This document shows positions 23,010-33,747 of a stretch of 64,000 nucleotides of DNA, in pieces; the stretch's first letter is position 1; the number at the start of each line of letters is the position of its first letter. Source of the stretch: Capronia americana (taxonomy: Eukaryota > Ascomycota > Eurotiomycetes > Chaetothyriales > Herpotrichiellaceae); contig JADWQD010000018.1 of the NCBI GenBank assembly GCA_016110215.1, positions 840,353 to 904,352 on the forward strand. Direction: 5' to 3'. A model generated the notes under the pieces. It searched no databases. It was given only the letters and a program-made list of their open reading frames with translations, and had not been told where the DNA came from. A program made the position numbers and the translations under genes.

Positions 23010-23810
23010 TTATGAAGAATAGAAGACGGGCCTGCTGGATCCCTTGTAGATCTGGTCGCCTCCATACAATACGTTGGCGCCTAGTGAGTTATGTCCAGTT
23101 TGCACAATAACGTCAGCACACCCGTCGTCAGCGCCGTCATCAGCGCCATCGACAGTATCATCAAGATGATGATCATCGTTCTGATCAATGTCACCAATGG
23201 CAGAGTCAGTTTCGGCCTATGAGCACAAATGAGAACTTAGTTTGAATGCTTCAGGGTATTCCTGCGTACAGACTTGTCCCTCATCTCTTCCCTGTCGGCT
23301 TGTTCCTGTCGATCTTGGCGTTGCCGACTCTCATCATTCTGGCTCCTGCGAATGGCTTCGGGCGAAGCCGGAGCTCTCGCAGCTGAAGGCACAGTATAGT
23401 AAGCATTCAGGTCTTAGTGCATCGACACGCCACAGGCCTACCAAACAGCGGCGACGCTGAACCGATGAACACTTGCTTGCCCCGAAAGATCACATTCGCG
23501 CCCTCCGTGTTGTCGCCTTTGAGCTTGACGATTAGCGGGCGTCGAAGGGAGTGCGAGACCTACTCAGCGAATCAGGATGGGTGTCGACAAAAGGCATCCA
23601 ACTCACTGCAAGGGCGTCGCCTACACTTTGAGATTGGCCTGGCATTTTTCTACCTCCAATTGATGGATTGCCAGCGCTCTCTATGTGGGTTCTGCCGGGT
23701 TGGAGACTCTGGAACGTATCTCTGCGCTGCAGAGGGGCAGTTTCCCGTGGGGGAGAATATGACATCTCTGTGACGGTTACAGTGGCACTCACTTCCTTTA
23801 TGTACACCAT
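23010..23810 (-). CDS. Protein with two HET-s-like amyloid motifs, no evident HeLo domain
   Basis: Exons 23810-23607, 23559-23442, 23382-23270 and 23216-23010 join in frame to 213 aa. A further 66-bp intron (23792-23727) is possible and would shorten it to 191 aa without changing frame. Two copies of a motif are visible: R1 at about residues 83-107 (GDNTEGANVIFRGKQVFIGS) and R2 at the C terminus (GHNSLGANVLYGGDQIYKGS). They are separated by roughly 100 residues, the usual kind of flexible spacer: first a Gln/Arg/Glu helix, then a run rich in Asp. The G-x-N-x-x-G-x-N-V-x-x-G pattern is that of HET-s-related amyloid motifs, which stack as beta-solenoid rungs and pass signals from NLRs to HeLo effectors. 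It lies just downstream of a HeLo-like gene with the same motif and could instead be its 3' exons. Confidence 0.65.
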
Positions 23811-24208
23811 GGTGTGTAGTGTGGGTTACTGGGTGAAGAAGACTAACAGCGCTCGTGTGGAATCACTTTATCATCACTGGACTCTTCGCGAGACGCTTTG
23901 CCAGCACCTATACTGCCATGCGAACCACCCAAGAGCCATCTCTTCACAGATGTTGTTGCCTAGTCCCTTCCGTGTCTGCGGGGAATCCCAAAACTGGCAG
24001 TCACAGAGGCCTGGGCCTACTCCTAGTGGTTTCAGGTGCATCTCAGTCCGTATATGCACACCCTTATTGGCCCCAGCAGGACGATTCTGCAGGAAAAGCA
24101 AGGAAAATGCTAATGGAGCGGCCGCTGACAACTCAGAGCTAGTGCAAATGCCTCAAACCGACAGGTAAGATATCCGATCGACCCCTGCCTTTGGTGACCG
24201 TCCCATGG
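23811..24208. other. Spacer between the two amyloid-motif genes (or a long intron)
   Basis: This 398-bp stretch lies between the stop of the HeLo-like gene and the start of the two-motif protein. An 86-codon minus frame here (24131-23874) has no recognisable content. A classic acceptor (TTTTCCTGCAG, about 24083) and another (TTCACCCAG, about 23832) are present, so splicing across the region cannot be excluded. Confidence 0.45.
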
Positions 24209-25200
24209 TCATGCGCGACCAAAGAATATTGTTGCTCCCGAGAAAACCTGGCTACCTCCATACAGCACATTTGACCCGGACTGATTGCTCCCGTAGTGGG
24301 CGATAGTGGCACAGGGCCGCCCTCCCCTTGAGCGGGCATGGTACGAGGCTTTCGGCAGCATGTGTCAGACGTGGACATACAGAGGTGAAGTCACCGGATT
24401 CTTACCTCTGCGCTCCTTTTTCGGTCTCGTTCTATTGGGCTCTGCACGCGAGACTTGAGGTTCTGCGGGGCCGTTTATCACGCCGCAGTCGGCATACTCG
24501 AGCGGGCCTAAAATCTGGTCGGATTTGCTTTCGTGGACGTTTCTATCCAGCTGCAGGCCATTGCACAGCCGTTGACACTCGGTCGATTCGTCTGCCGTGC
24601 CTATCAGGTCGTTTTCGGACGCAATACGAGCCTTGAGTTCCGATACGTGAATGCTCACTTCCGTCATCTGCTGGTGGCTGTCAATGCACAACCGCTGGGT
24701 GGCGTTGCAAATGGTTCTAAGCACAATCAGTACGCTGCGAGCCGCGCAGGGGTATTAGAGGGAGGGCCGGCTTCGAAAACAGACTTTGTTTCAATTTGTA
24801 ATGCCAGCATCAACGATGCTTTCTGGCGTTCAATATCTGTCAGGATACTCTTGATTTCGGTGCGCCTCATCTTCCACATGACGGACTTGCGAGCCTTATC
24901 GAATCCATGCATCGGAGCCAGCTTCATCGTTAAATATTCCAGATGCAGTCGACATGTATCCAGTGGCTCCTTGAGACCAGCAAACAGTCCGCCCTTGGAT
25001 CCATCTCTCCCTGCGGTCGTGTTTCCGGTTGCTGACGATTCGTACACCTGGCGGAGCACGCTCTGCAGACTTTGCACTTCAGCCTGCACATTCTTGTGCT
25101 CTTCCGACGCGTTCTTGAGGTCCCGGATGAACGTGATGAGCGAGTCGGCGACTTGTAGCACTGTCAGGACACTCGCTGCGATGCTAAACGGGTCGCCCAT
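24209..25200 (-). CDS. HeLo-like domain protein ending in a HET-s-like amyloid motif (cell-death effector candidate)
   Basis: Exons 25200-24785, 24716-24406 and 24348-24209 join in frame to 288 aa. Residues 1-140 are the HeLo-like N-terminal domain found on fungal STAND and HELLP-type proteins: MGDPFSIAASVLTVLQVADS, then an amphipathic bundle with AEVQSLQSVLRQVYESS and an IERQKASLMLALQIE helix. HeLo-type domains act at membranes and can kill the cell when oligomerised. A polar linker follows, then a basic PNRTRPKKERR. The C terminus (about 260-288) is one amyloid-type motif, GSNQSGSNVLYGGSQVFSG plus an aromatic end. The same motif is at the N terminus of the NLR at 28093. The second intron is clean (57 bp, CTGAC branch); the first donor, GTCTGT, is weaker. 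Confidence 0.75.
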
Positions 25201-26218
25201 GGAAAGCAACGCCTGTTGTCGAAATTGATGTTGAAACCGCATGTAAAAATCTTTGCCACTGAGACCTTTCCAACGTGCGCAGCTCTGCTATAGACTGCTC
25301 GGTGGTCGGGTCGCTCACTTTGGGATGAAGATGAGACTCTGGCAGCAGCTTCGAAGCCAGCTTCAGCTTCTTAATTTGCTTATGCGTCCACAGCCTCCGA
25401 CGGGCAATCAAAGGTCTGAGATAATCCTCGCCACAGTGTGTATGCGATGCGTACGTAGATACCGTCGATTCCCGGCGCTGGTCCACGCGGGGCTGGATGC
25501 GAACAAGCATGCAATGTAGGGTAGCAGGTGAGATGGCCACCGGTTTGAAACTTGCATTGCCACGTCGGCACCTCTTTGTCATTGGAGCCAAGCGATCGCC
25601 TCGCAGGGGAAGGGCTTCTCACTCGACCGATTGACGAACTGTACACTCTCCCAACGGGCATTTGCGCAACCTTCTTCGACTGGCATGTCGATTCGTAAAA
25701 CCGTTGCCTCACTACTTAAAGTCAAAGGAAAGGTAACCCTGTCAGAGCACTCAGCAGCAGTAATGAGGCGAGCTTTCAGTCAGCCCAGCGTAGGCACGGC
25801 CCTTTCGATTACAGGCGTGGTCCTACATAAGTGGAAGAAACTCCCATGGCAGTCTACGAGAGGCAACATCTCATGTCTCTATGGGTGTGACTGCAGGCTT
25901 AGACTTGGACACACGGCCAGCTCACGATGCAAATGATAGGACGATAAGATCTGTGTTTCCCCGTTTTCTGGAGCTTTGGGCGTTTGTCCTCACATATTTG
26001 GCTGCATTGGTGGCCAACGGCAGCCAGATCGCCAGCTTGTGTCACTGTCTGCGCCCAAGAAAGCGCCGGATTGGCGGAATAAACTGACGGATTTGCTCAA
26101 TGGCCTATTTTTCATTTTTGGAACATGGCACAAAGGCATAAATAAATGCGGCTGTATTGAAGGCCGGGTATCGGAAGTTGTACATATACAGTCTTTCCTG
26201 GCGTCGCTGAATCTCGTT
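25201..26218. other. Intergenic region upstream of the HeLo-like effector gene
   Basis: About 1 kb holds the promoter of the effector gene and the 3' flank of the next minus-strand gene. Open frames of 85-135 codons on both strands (25184-25591, 25380-25712 and others) show no family content, so I list none. Confidence 0.5.
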
Positions 26219-26979
26219 TCACTCGCTGGCAATAGGATCTTCAAACTCGACTTCTTCGAGCAGCGGCGTGCCGTCTTTCTTCACCGCCGGGAATTCTGTT
26301 CTCTTGCCCTTCGTGGACCGGTTGCTGCGATCCACTTCTCCAAAGGCATAGTTGCGACCGATTTCTTTCATGGTCGAACTGATCTCCTGCCCTACACTGC
26401 ATATCTTGATCAGGTCTGTATTCGTTCTCGGCAATGAGGAGAGGGGCTTGATGAGTTCGTCTTGTAATGATCTCGCCACCTCCTTGTCTGTGTCGAGATT
26501 AGCGCCTGACTTCTCCTCGCCTGCCAGAGTCTGAACTCACATTCTTCTGGGTTTCTCGTCGCTGACTGAGCCAGAGAGATGACGGTGTCGTATATCCGCG
26601 AACGAGCGAGGCTGCTTTCATTGCTCTGCAGGCTGAGCCCCTCGACGTATCTGATGACTCTCCGTTGCAATTTCCACACCAGCGTGACTATTTGGTCTGC
26701 AACCGCTTCTGGAGACTCTGGCGACGGCTTCGATTGCAGACTAGAGTCGGCGTTAGGAAGGCTAGGTGTGGAAGGGGACTCTCCTGGTCCGAGGATCGTC
26801 GGTTGCTGAGGATCGGGACTTGAAACGTTGGGTAGAGGCGGGCTTCTGCGGTTTCGATTCCGGTCTGAGAAGATTCGGTTTGGTCGAGGTTGGGGACTAG
26901 CTGGAGGGGCGCACTGTTTTGATAGAGAACGAGAACTGCGAACTCGCACTCGATCCAGGAAGCAGAGAAGACACTTCAT
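26219..26979 (-). CDS. Unknown Pro/Arg-rich protein between effector and NLR
   Basis: Exons 26979-26541 and 26487-26219 join in frame across a 53-bp intron (GTGAGT...CACAG, GCTAAT branch) to 235 aa. The first ATG is at 26979; an earlier in-frame GTG is not used. The N terminus is short and Cys/Arg-rich (MKCLLCFLDRVRVRSSRS), followed by about 60 disordered Pro/Ser/Asn residues. Residues from about 90 are helical (VADQIVTLVWKLQRRVIRYV, then LARSLQ-type amphipathic helices and SVGQEISSTMKEIGRNYAF). The end is charged, with EEVEFEDP. I do not recognise it. Its place between a HeLo-like effector and an NLR may be chance or may mark a third component. Confidence 0.65.
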
Positions 26980-28092
26980 TCTCACAGTCCTGGATATGTA
27001 TGTGCAGACTCTGGGTCTTTTGTTTCGCTGCAGGCTTTGGGGACTACTTCTCCCCGGGAATCGTGACTGGTATTCAGGGTTGATTCGACAGGCAGAGACT
27101 GCAGAGGTGAAAACAGGAACACAGATAGATAGCCAGTCGTGACCTGGTGGAATTAGGATGTCGTGACTTCAATGGAATACTCCGTCGGCAGCATGCAAGT
27201 AATTGGTCAAAGTCGTTTTGGCACCGTGGATTTGGGTTGCTCGGCTTGATTTAACTGGAGGGCACGGGGATGATGATCTAGGCACGAGCGAGACACATGG
27301 CACACACATACCCTGGAGAGAAAGACCGGTCGCACTGTCTCCTTCGCATACATCTTGGGCGTCGCATAGTATCATATGGGATGGAGAAATGCTGGGGCAA
27401 TGCTCAACTCCCACGTCCAAAATGCCCAAACCAAGGCAGGCAGGCTGAAAGCAACAAGCACTGCCTCGAGGTGCGGCAAGGCAACTTTATCACAGGGAGG
27501 GTCGCCTGCATACGCCCATGCTTATGGGCGCTGACTAGTGTGTACACAACTGCGTGGGAGCAGCTGTTCAACTCTCATGCGCCATCGGAAGAGAAGGAAA
27601 GAAGGAGAGGGGCTTTTGGAAGAGGCGAATTTGAGGCTCATTTCGCCAAGGCTTTTCTGCACGCTCTTGCACCCCTCCAGCACCCCGGCCCTTGCTTGCC
27701 ACTGACAGCGCAGACGCCTACACCATCACTGCGCTGTCTGCAGAGAGCTGTCATTTTGGTGGGCGAATCAATTCTTCATTCTACCACTCCTACCACAACC
27801 ATGGTCTCCGAGAACTGCTGCTGCTTGGGCAGCCTAAAGAACCCATGTTTTCGGCCCTCACTGACCACGACAGCCGTTCACTCGTGTGCCGCGATGTTGT
27901 GTAACGCCCGGCGCCCGATGCTTCTGTCTTCTGACAAGCCTGACTGAGAGCACCCGGGATGAGGAGCAGAGTATTTGTAGCCTAATGGATAAGGAAATCC
28001 CATTTAGTTCGGCCGTGTGCCAGCCTTTGAGCCTGGTCTCGAGCCATCTGGCTTTCACAGCCTCTTCCAATCTGTCCGCCACAGTTGACGGT
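26980..28092. promoter_or_regulatory. Divergent intergenic region upstream of the NLR
   Basis: About 1.1 kb separates the start of the unknown Pro/Arg-rich gene from the chosen NLR start. A 216-codon plus frame (27297-27947) and the 69-codon upstream extension of the NLR frame (from 27886) are unlikely to be coding: composition is mixed and no motif is visible. Confidence 0.5.
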
Positions 28093-30921
28093 ATGGCGCC
28101 TCAAGGGACGCACTTCACACAGCATGGCAACAATTCAAAATCCAACATTGTGTTTGGCACTCAGACATTACATAGTGACCAGATCAGTTTTGGGTCAGCA
28201 CCAAGTTTGTTTGAGCTCCACACCCCCGTACAGCGATTCCAAACTTACCAAGCACTAGGTTCAGACTCGTCTTACAGGAAAATAATAGAAGCGTTCGGCA
28301 GCAATTGCGACTACGACTCATTCCGCCAGCACGTTGACAACCCATACGACCTGACCTGCGGTTGGTCTCAAGACCACCCAGACATCGATAGTTGGATGAA
28401 TGACACTTCGAGTTTGATGTGGCTGGTAGGCGGGCCTGGAATTGGTAAGACAGTCCTGGCCAAGTACCTCATCGAGTCACTCCGAAAACACGATGGCAAA
28501 GGCAAGAAGACAATCTACTTTTTCTGCGACCGCAAAAAGAAGGATGAATATAAAGCTGTTTACATCCTGCGCTGTCTGATATATCAATGTATGACCATCG
28601 CAACCAAACCTCTCGGCAGGACGCACGTCAAACCGAGGTACGAGAAGTACGGTCCGCACTTGCTCAGCAGCGATTTCAAACTGGCGCGGCTGTTCGTCGA
28701 CATGATGTCGGATCCTGGACAAGAGGAGTGGTATTGTATCATTGACGCATTGGATGATTGCGAGGAGGGTGAAACAAAGACATTACTCGAGGGCATCACT
28801 AAATCTCAAGGATATCCACGCTCTCTCCGGCTTCTCATCACGAGCAGACCCTGCGGGGCAATTAAATCAGCGATTAGCAACCTGCAGAATCTGAAAGTCG
28901 TGCACTTTACAGACGCGACCGGCAAACAGTTGAATGAAGCTGACATTGCAGGATATATATCGGACCACGTGGGTAAGTTGGAGTGTCCAACAGAGAAGAA
29001 ACCAAGTATGGAAAAGCAGTTGGTCGAACAGGCTGCCGGAAGCTTCACGTGGGCAGTTTCCATGATTCGCCAGGTTGCCGACGGGCACCCTGATTGGTAC
29101 AATGAGTTGCTGGCAGGTATACCGTCGGCCATGGCAGACATGGTTGACGGGATCTTAAGTCGGGCCAAAATTGAGAGCCTTCTGTTGCTCCAACTGCTGG
29201 CCGTGGTCGAGCGCCCATTGTCGGTCACAGAATTGGCCAATCTTATCACGTTGAAGAAGAGCCCATTCCCTAGACTTTTTGCTCTGGGAAGTACTGCCGC
29301 CGCCATACGCGACAAGATTCGATTCGGCGAGGAGGCATTGAAAATCCGTCAAGACGAGATTTTGTTCTTCCATCCTTCAATGCCCAAACAACTACGCGAG
29401 AAATGGGCTGAGGACATCTTCCGAGAAACGCACCTTAAAGTCGCCGAAGCTTGCCTGAACTATCTTAATTCCATACATGACAGTCATCGACCATTGCAAG
29501 CGAGATGGAAATCTGACTGTGCCGCCGACTACAAGACGCTAATCGGTGGTCTGCCATTGCTAGAGTACTCCGCGGTATATTGGCCGACTCACCTTCGCTG
29601 TGCTGGCTCGGACGCTGCGTCCCAGTTGTGGCCTTTCTTGCAACAATGCCTTAGCAGCTACGCCAAAAGGGAGCTTTCATTCCAAGTGTACCGCTTCTGG
29701 CATCATGATGACTACATTGAAGGTCAATCCATTCTTCACATTCTGGCGCTTCACAATCTCACGTCAATTGTTCGCCCGATGCTTGCCGGACATCTCGAGC
29801 TACTTTCACAGTGGCATGTCAACGATAGGGACTCGAGTGGTAGAACACCCCTATGGTGGGCTGTCGAGAAAAGGCACAAGGATATTGTGAGCCTATTGCT
29901 GAAGGATAAGAATGTTAATTGCAATATTCAAGACCTTGAGACGAAGATGTCCCCGCCCGTTCTGGCTATCAAGAGGGGCTTTACTGACATTGTTAAGCTT
30001 TTCCTTGAGACCGAGTCCACTCGGATTACTTGGGGTTGGCTGAACTCTCACGGTGTGGCTTTTACTGCTTTGTACTGGGCTGCCACCGCTAATTTCGAAG
30101 ACTTGGTTGTACTCCTCCTTCCTCGGAAGGAGTTCGCCCAGGATCTAGAGAGACCATGTGCCAATCAAACACCGCTTGTGGCAGCCGCAAGGAATGGGTA
30201 CAGCAGGATTGTCCAGGCATTGCTGGAATACGGCGCTTGGCCTGATTCTGTAGATGAAGCTGAGGGGCTGAGTGCATTGTCGTGGGCGGCAAGAAACGGA
30301 CACAAAGGGGTAGTCGATTGTCTACTTCGATGCCGAGGTGTCAATGTCAACCTTGGAGATCGGAAGCTTGATTGGAGTCCGTTCCAATGGGCCGCGGCAC
30401 ACAGTCACGAAGAAATAGCATCCAGCATTCTCGGAGAGATGTGCCGCAGATGGGACAGTCAAGCTCCACAGAAGTGCATTTCCCTTCTCCTCGAAGCGGC
30501 CGAGAACAGCAAACTCGAGGCCCTCAAAATTCTGCTCCGGCGGGGTGATCTCATGCCAGACTCGACAGATCGTCAAGATGGCCGGACAGCATTGTCTCTC
30601 GCAGCCGAGCATGGTCAGATCGAAGTTGTCCAGCAGCTTATAGGCGATGAGCATACAAACGTCAACTCAGTCGACCGGGATTCGAAGACGCCGCTGATGT
30701 GGGCAGCCGACAAGGGGCACGTCATGGTTGTGAAAGTTTTGGTTAACTGCACTAGGGTCGAGGTGAACAGGGTAGACTCGAAGGGAAGATCCGCCTATGA
30801 CTGGGCGCGCATGCGAGGAAAATCCGAAGTCTGCAAATTGCTCAAGGCTTACAGTGTTCCCTTGGACATCAAGGGTGGTCTCACTCGGCAAGTAGCGCAT
30901 CACCAGCAGCTTCGGGGCTGA
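28093..30921 (+). CDS. NLR: N-terminal amyloid motif, NACHT NTPase, ankyrin repeats
   Basis: This single exon encodes 942 aa from the ATG at 28093, chosen because it places the motif at the extreme N terminus as in other amyloid-signalling NLRs; the frame is open back to 27886. Residues 12-34 carry an amyloid-type motif (GNNSKSNIVFGTQTLHS). The NACHT domain has a P-loop GGPGIGKT (113-120), a Walker B region WYCIIDALDDCEEGE (about 213-227) and LLITSRP. A helical winged region follows. From about 578 to 930 there are ankyrin repeats, for example GRTPLWWAVEKRHKDIVSLL and GRTALSLAAEHGQIEVVQQL. Such receptors oligomerise on ligand binding and pass the signal through the N-terminal motif. Its likely partner is the HeLo-like protein about 3 kb upstream on the other strand, which ends in a similar motif. 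Confidence 0.88.
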   Translation: MAPQGTHFTQHGNNSKSNIVFGTQTLHSDQISFGSAPSLFELHTPVQRFQTYQALGSDSSYRKIIEAFGSNCDYDSFRQHVDNPYDLTCGWSQDHPDIDSWMNDTSSLMWLVGGPGIGKTVLAKYLIESLRKHDGKGKKTIYFFCDRKKKDEYKAVYILRCLIYQCMTIATKPLGRTHVKPRYEKYGPHLLSSDFKLARLFVDMMSDPGQEEWYCIIDALDDCEEGETKTLLEGITKSQGYPRSLRLLITSRPCGAIKSAISNLQNLKVVHFTDATGKQLNEADIAGYISDHVGKLECPTEKKPSMEKQLVEQAAGSFTWAVSMIRQVADGHPDWYNELLAGIPSAMADMVDGILSRAKIESLLLLQLLAVVERPLSVTELANLITLKKSPFPRLFALGSTAAAIRDKIRFGEEALKIRQDEILFFHPSMPKQLREKWAEDIFRETHLKVAEACLNYLNSIHDSHRPLQARWKSDCAADYKTLIGGLPLLEYSAVYWPTHLRCAGSDAASQLWPFLQQCLSSYAKRELSFQVYRFWHHDDYIEGQSILHILALHNLTSIVRPMLAGHLELLSQWHVNDRDSSGRTPLWWAVEKRHKDIVSLLLKDKNVNCNIQDLETKMSPPVLAIKRGFTDIVKLFLETESTRITWGWLNSHGVAFTALYWAATANFEDLVVLLLPRKEFAQDLERPCANQTPLVAAARNGYSRIVQALLEYGAWPDSVDEAEGLSALSWAARNGHKGVVDCLLRCRGVNVNLGDRKLDWSPFQWAAAHSHEEIASSILGEMCRRWDSQAPQKCISLLLEAAENSKLEALKILLRRGDLMPDSTDRQDGRTALSLAAEHGQIEVVQQLIGDEHTNVNSVDRDSKTPLMWAADKGHVMVVKVLVNCTRVEVNRVDSKGRSAYDWARMRGKSEVCKLLKAYSVPLDIKGGLTRQVAHHQQLRG

Positions 30922-31171
30922 GTTGGTGCCATCCAAGAGAATGGTTCAGTGTTACAATTGCCATGCTAGGTACCGCTGGATCCGCCCAGCATAACACAAC
31001 GAGCTGCGCCCTCTCGAAGCCCCTGAAGTCATCAACCACCATGCGGAACGAGCAAATCAGCAGTGGGAAGATCACTGTCACAGCGTGCAATAGCGAGTGT
31101 GGCTGAATGAGCCGAAGTAGAACGGGGCAGAAGGAGCATCAATGGAGAAGAGATGTTCATATTCTCAGTCC

Positions 31172-33747
31172 TTATGTTATCCTAACTATCTCATCACTTC
31201 GGGCTCTTCTGTCAGAACTCTCGCCAGAAATCCGTCCTAATTCTGTTTCGAGCACCTTTGGCCCTTGATCGCTCTTGGGTGCAGGCAGGACGCGGTCATA
31301 AGAATCTCTTTCCGCGGGTGGAAGATCATGTCCTCGACCCAGTCGCGACAAGGAGATTCGCTCGCTCTGGTTTCCTTCGCCACCGATGCTGAAACCGGCG
31401 CCTTGAGACGACGGCATCCTTCGCTGGCAGAGCCATTGGTAAAGCACCACGGGTGTACAAGAGACCCATAGAGATTCTAGGGAGGACGCGGGACGATCGT
31501 CGCCTTCCTCGCCCGAGTCTTCTCCCGGGTAAGGCTCTTCGCCGGCCAATTTCTCAAGCGATCGGTTCATGGTCTCGGGAATAAGGAAGGAACATAACCA
31601 TCCCAAGAAAGCAAATGCCCCCAGAATTTGGATGACATGTGGAAGCCATGGGGAGGCGTCGGTCTCGCCCTTCTCGAAGCCGATGCCACGCAAGGGACCT
31701 GTCAGCGCCTGGGCGAGGACTGCGCCCGCCTTCCCTGATGCCGCTGCCAAGCCGTGACCTATGTTGTAGTCAGTAGGGAGCAACTTCACAGGGCGCGTAA
31801 CAGTGATTAGTGATGAAAGCGACTTACATGTGCTTCTGTACCTAGTGGGAAAGCACTCTCCAGAGACGATGAATGTGGTCGAGTTGGGACCTACGGCGTC
31901 ACATTGGTGGATTGTTCAACTCCTTCTGGTGGGCCTCACTTACCGCAATTGATGAAGAACAGAATCAGGACGAAGAGCGCCACCCGAGACGTGTCTGACA
32001 TGCTCTCAAAACAGCTGCCAAGTATCAAGAGCAGCAAGGTGATCATGGTGAACCCTCCCACTTGGATCGATTTGCGGCCAATCCTGTCGACCAACAATAT
32101 GGCGCAGATTGAACCTGGAATGGCGCCCGCGACCACTAACACCAAGTTTCCGACAGCGCCGCTTCGTAGGATGGTGTACAATCTTGTGGGATCGCTGCTG
32201 CTCACCTTACCAAATCCCATCTTCTGCAGAAAGATGGTATTGTTCAAGGCCAGCGCATCTGCTTCGTTGTTAGCATCCGACAAACATTGGGGGCCTCGGA
32301 CAGTAGGCCGTGGCGAGGATTGCAAGGGACTTCCAGGGAAACTCACAATAAGCAACATCGAGAAAGAACCACGATCCGCAATTCCCAAAGAGGATCCAGC
32401 CGTTGGAGCCTTGACGGAAGTATCTTTTGAAGTCTTGCCACGAGGATTGGGGGACGACATCTGCATTGATACCACCCGAAGTCTCCTCGGGATTCAGCAG
32501 CGCTTGAACCTCTGCTCGGTCGGCTTCGACTCTTCCTTGTCCGGTCCTCGGTCCGATGGTGTTGTGAACCCACCCTTTGTAGTCGGCAAAGCCTTGTTCA
32601 ACATCGCGGTTCACGTCGAATGTATACCGCGGTGTCTCTGGAATGGTGAGCCGACAATACAATGCTAGAGCCGCCGGAACAGCGCCAACTCCGATGATGA
32701 TCCTCCACATGCGGTCCACGGCGAGCTGTGCGGCAACAGTCTGTGTGCAGCTCCCGTCTTGGCAGATGTTGCCGTCGTTGTTTGTCTGGCTTCTAAACGC
32801 TTCGATAACAATCAGAGAGACCAGGCTGGCCAGGAACTGTCCAAGGGCCTGGGTTGAGAAGACCGCTGCCACCATGGTGCCTCGCCATTTGGTCGAAGCG
32901 AACTCGGATGTGATAATATTGGCGAGGGGGTAGTCGCCGCCCTGGACGATGACACTCAGGTCAGCAGCTTGGAAATGGACCTATCGAAAATGCAGCTGTT
33001 CTGATATTTTGCATCAGTTAGGACAACTTACAATGCCAATGCCCATCAAGATACGCCAGAAGACCAGCAGTCCGGTCATACCGATCGCCGACGAGGGGCC
33101 GGTGATGCACTGACCGAGCGTCGCCAGGCCGATGATGAGCAACTCATAACCATACATGCGTTTCCTCCCGACCCTGTCGGCGAGCCAGCCACTGCAAAGA
33201 TGTCAGTGGTGACCACGTATTCACGGGAGAGCTTCGGCTCAGAGAGCACCAAGGAGAAGACCATCGTCGATTGGGCCCCTATACAGGCCCCAGCGACAAT
33301 ACTGTGAAGGGCAAGGACAGCTTACAAGAACAGCTGGCCAATGATGGTGCCGACCGAGGTCATAACCTTGATCAAGGTGTCGTCGACCTGGGGAATCTTG
33401 TTTCCATGCTTCGGGAAATAGCAAAACCCCAGCATATCAGACACGAGATTGATCGCGAAGATCTGCAGCGGTCATCAGCAGACGTGCATTGAATCGCGAT
33501 TTCCTAGGTATCTGCGGACATCATAGCTGTCGGTCAAGAAGCCTGTCCCAGCAACAAGAATGGCTCGAACATGAGCCCGACCGAATGGTCTTTCATTGAT
33601 ATCGCGCAGGATTAGGCGCCGGCGAAGCGTAGGATCCTGGTTGGGAGAACTGTCAGTGCGTGATGGGTGACAACTACAAGAGTGACCTGCTTGTATGTGC
33701 TTGTACTCGTCCTCCAAGTCTCGAAAGGCTCTGTGCCTTTTGACCAT
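31172..33747 (-). CDS. High-affinity phosphate:H+ symporter (Pho84-like MFS)
   Basis: Seven exons on the minus strand, 33747-33520, 33462-33326, 33191-33032, 32941-32347, 32258-31944, 31890-31828 and 31758-31172, join in frame to 694 aa. Pho84-family proteins import inorganic phosphate at the plasma membrane and may also signal phosphate status. Diagnostic parts are TGFLTDSYDIFAINLVSDML, the loop motif GWLADRVGRKRMYGYEL, GGDYPLANIITSEFAS, TIPETPRYTFDV and FIVSGECFPTRYRSTCHG, where the conserved GECFPT segment spans an exon junction. The cytoplasmic tail is long (about 110 residues) and polar. The first 45 residues before DPTLRRRL may contain an unrecognised intron. It sits between the NLR and a HeLo-like gene, with no obvious functional link. 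Confidence 0.9.

Noticed and set aside
23874..24131. 86-codon minus ORF between the two motif-bearing genes
   Set aside because: Strong acceptor nearby but the frame entered from the upstream exon hits a stop; no recognisable content.
27297..27947. 216-codon plus ORF upstream of the NLR
   Set aside because: No family resemblance, mixed composition, overlaps the region expected to be the NLR promoter/5' UTR.
27886..28092. N-terminal extension of the NLR frame
   Set aside because: Would bury the amyloid motif 80 residues inside; known motif-bearing NLRs have it at the very N terminus. Kept only as an alternative start.
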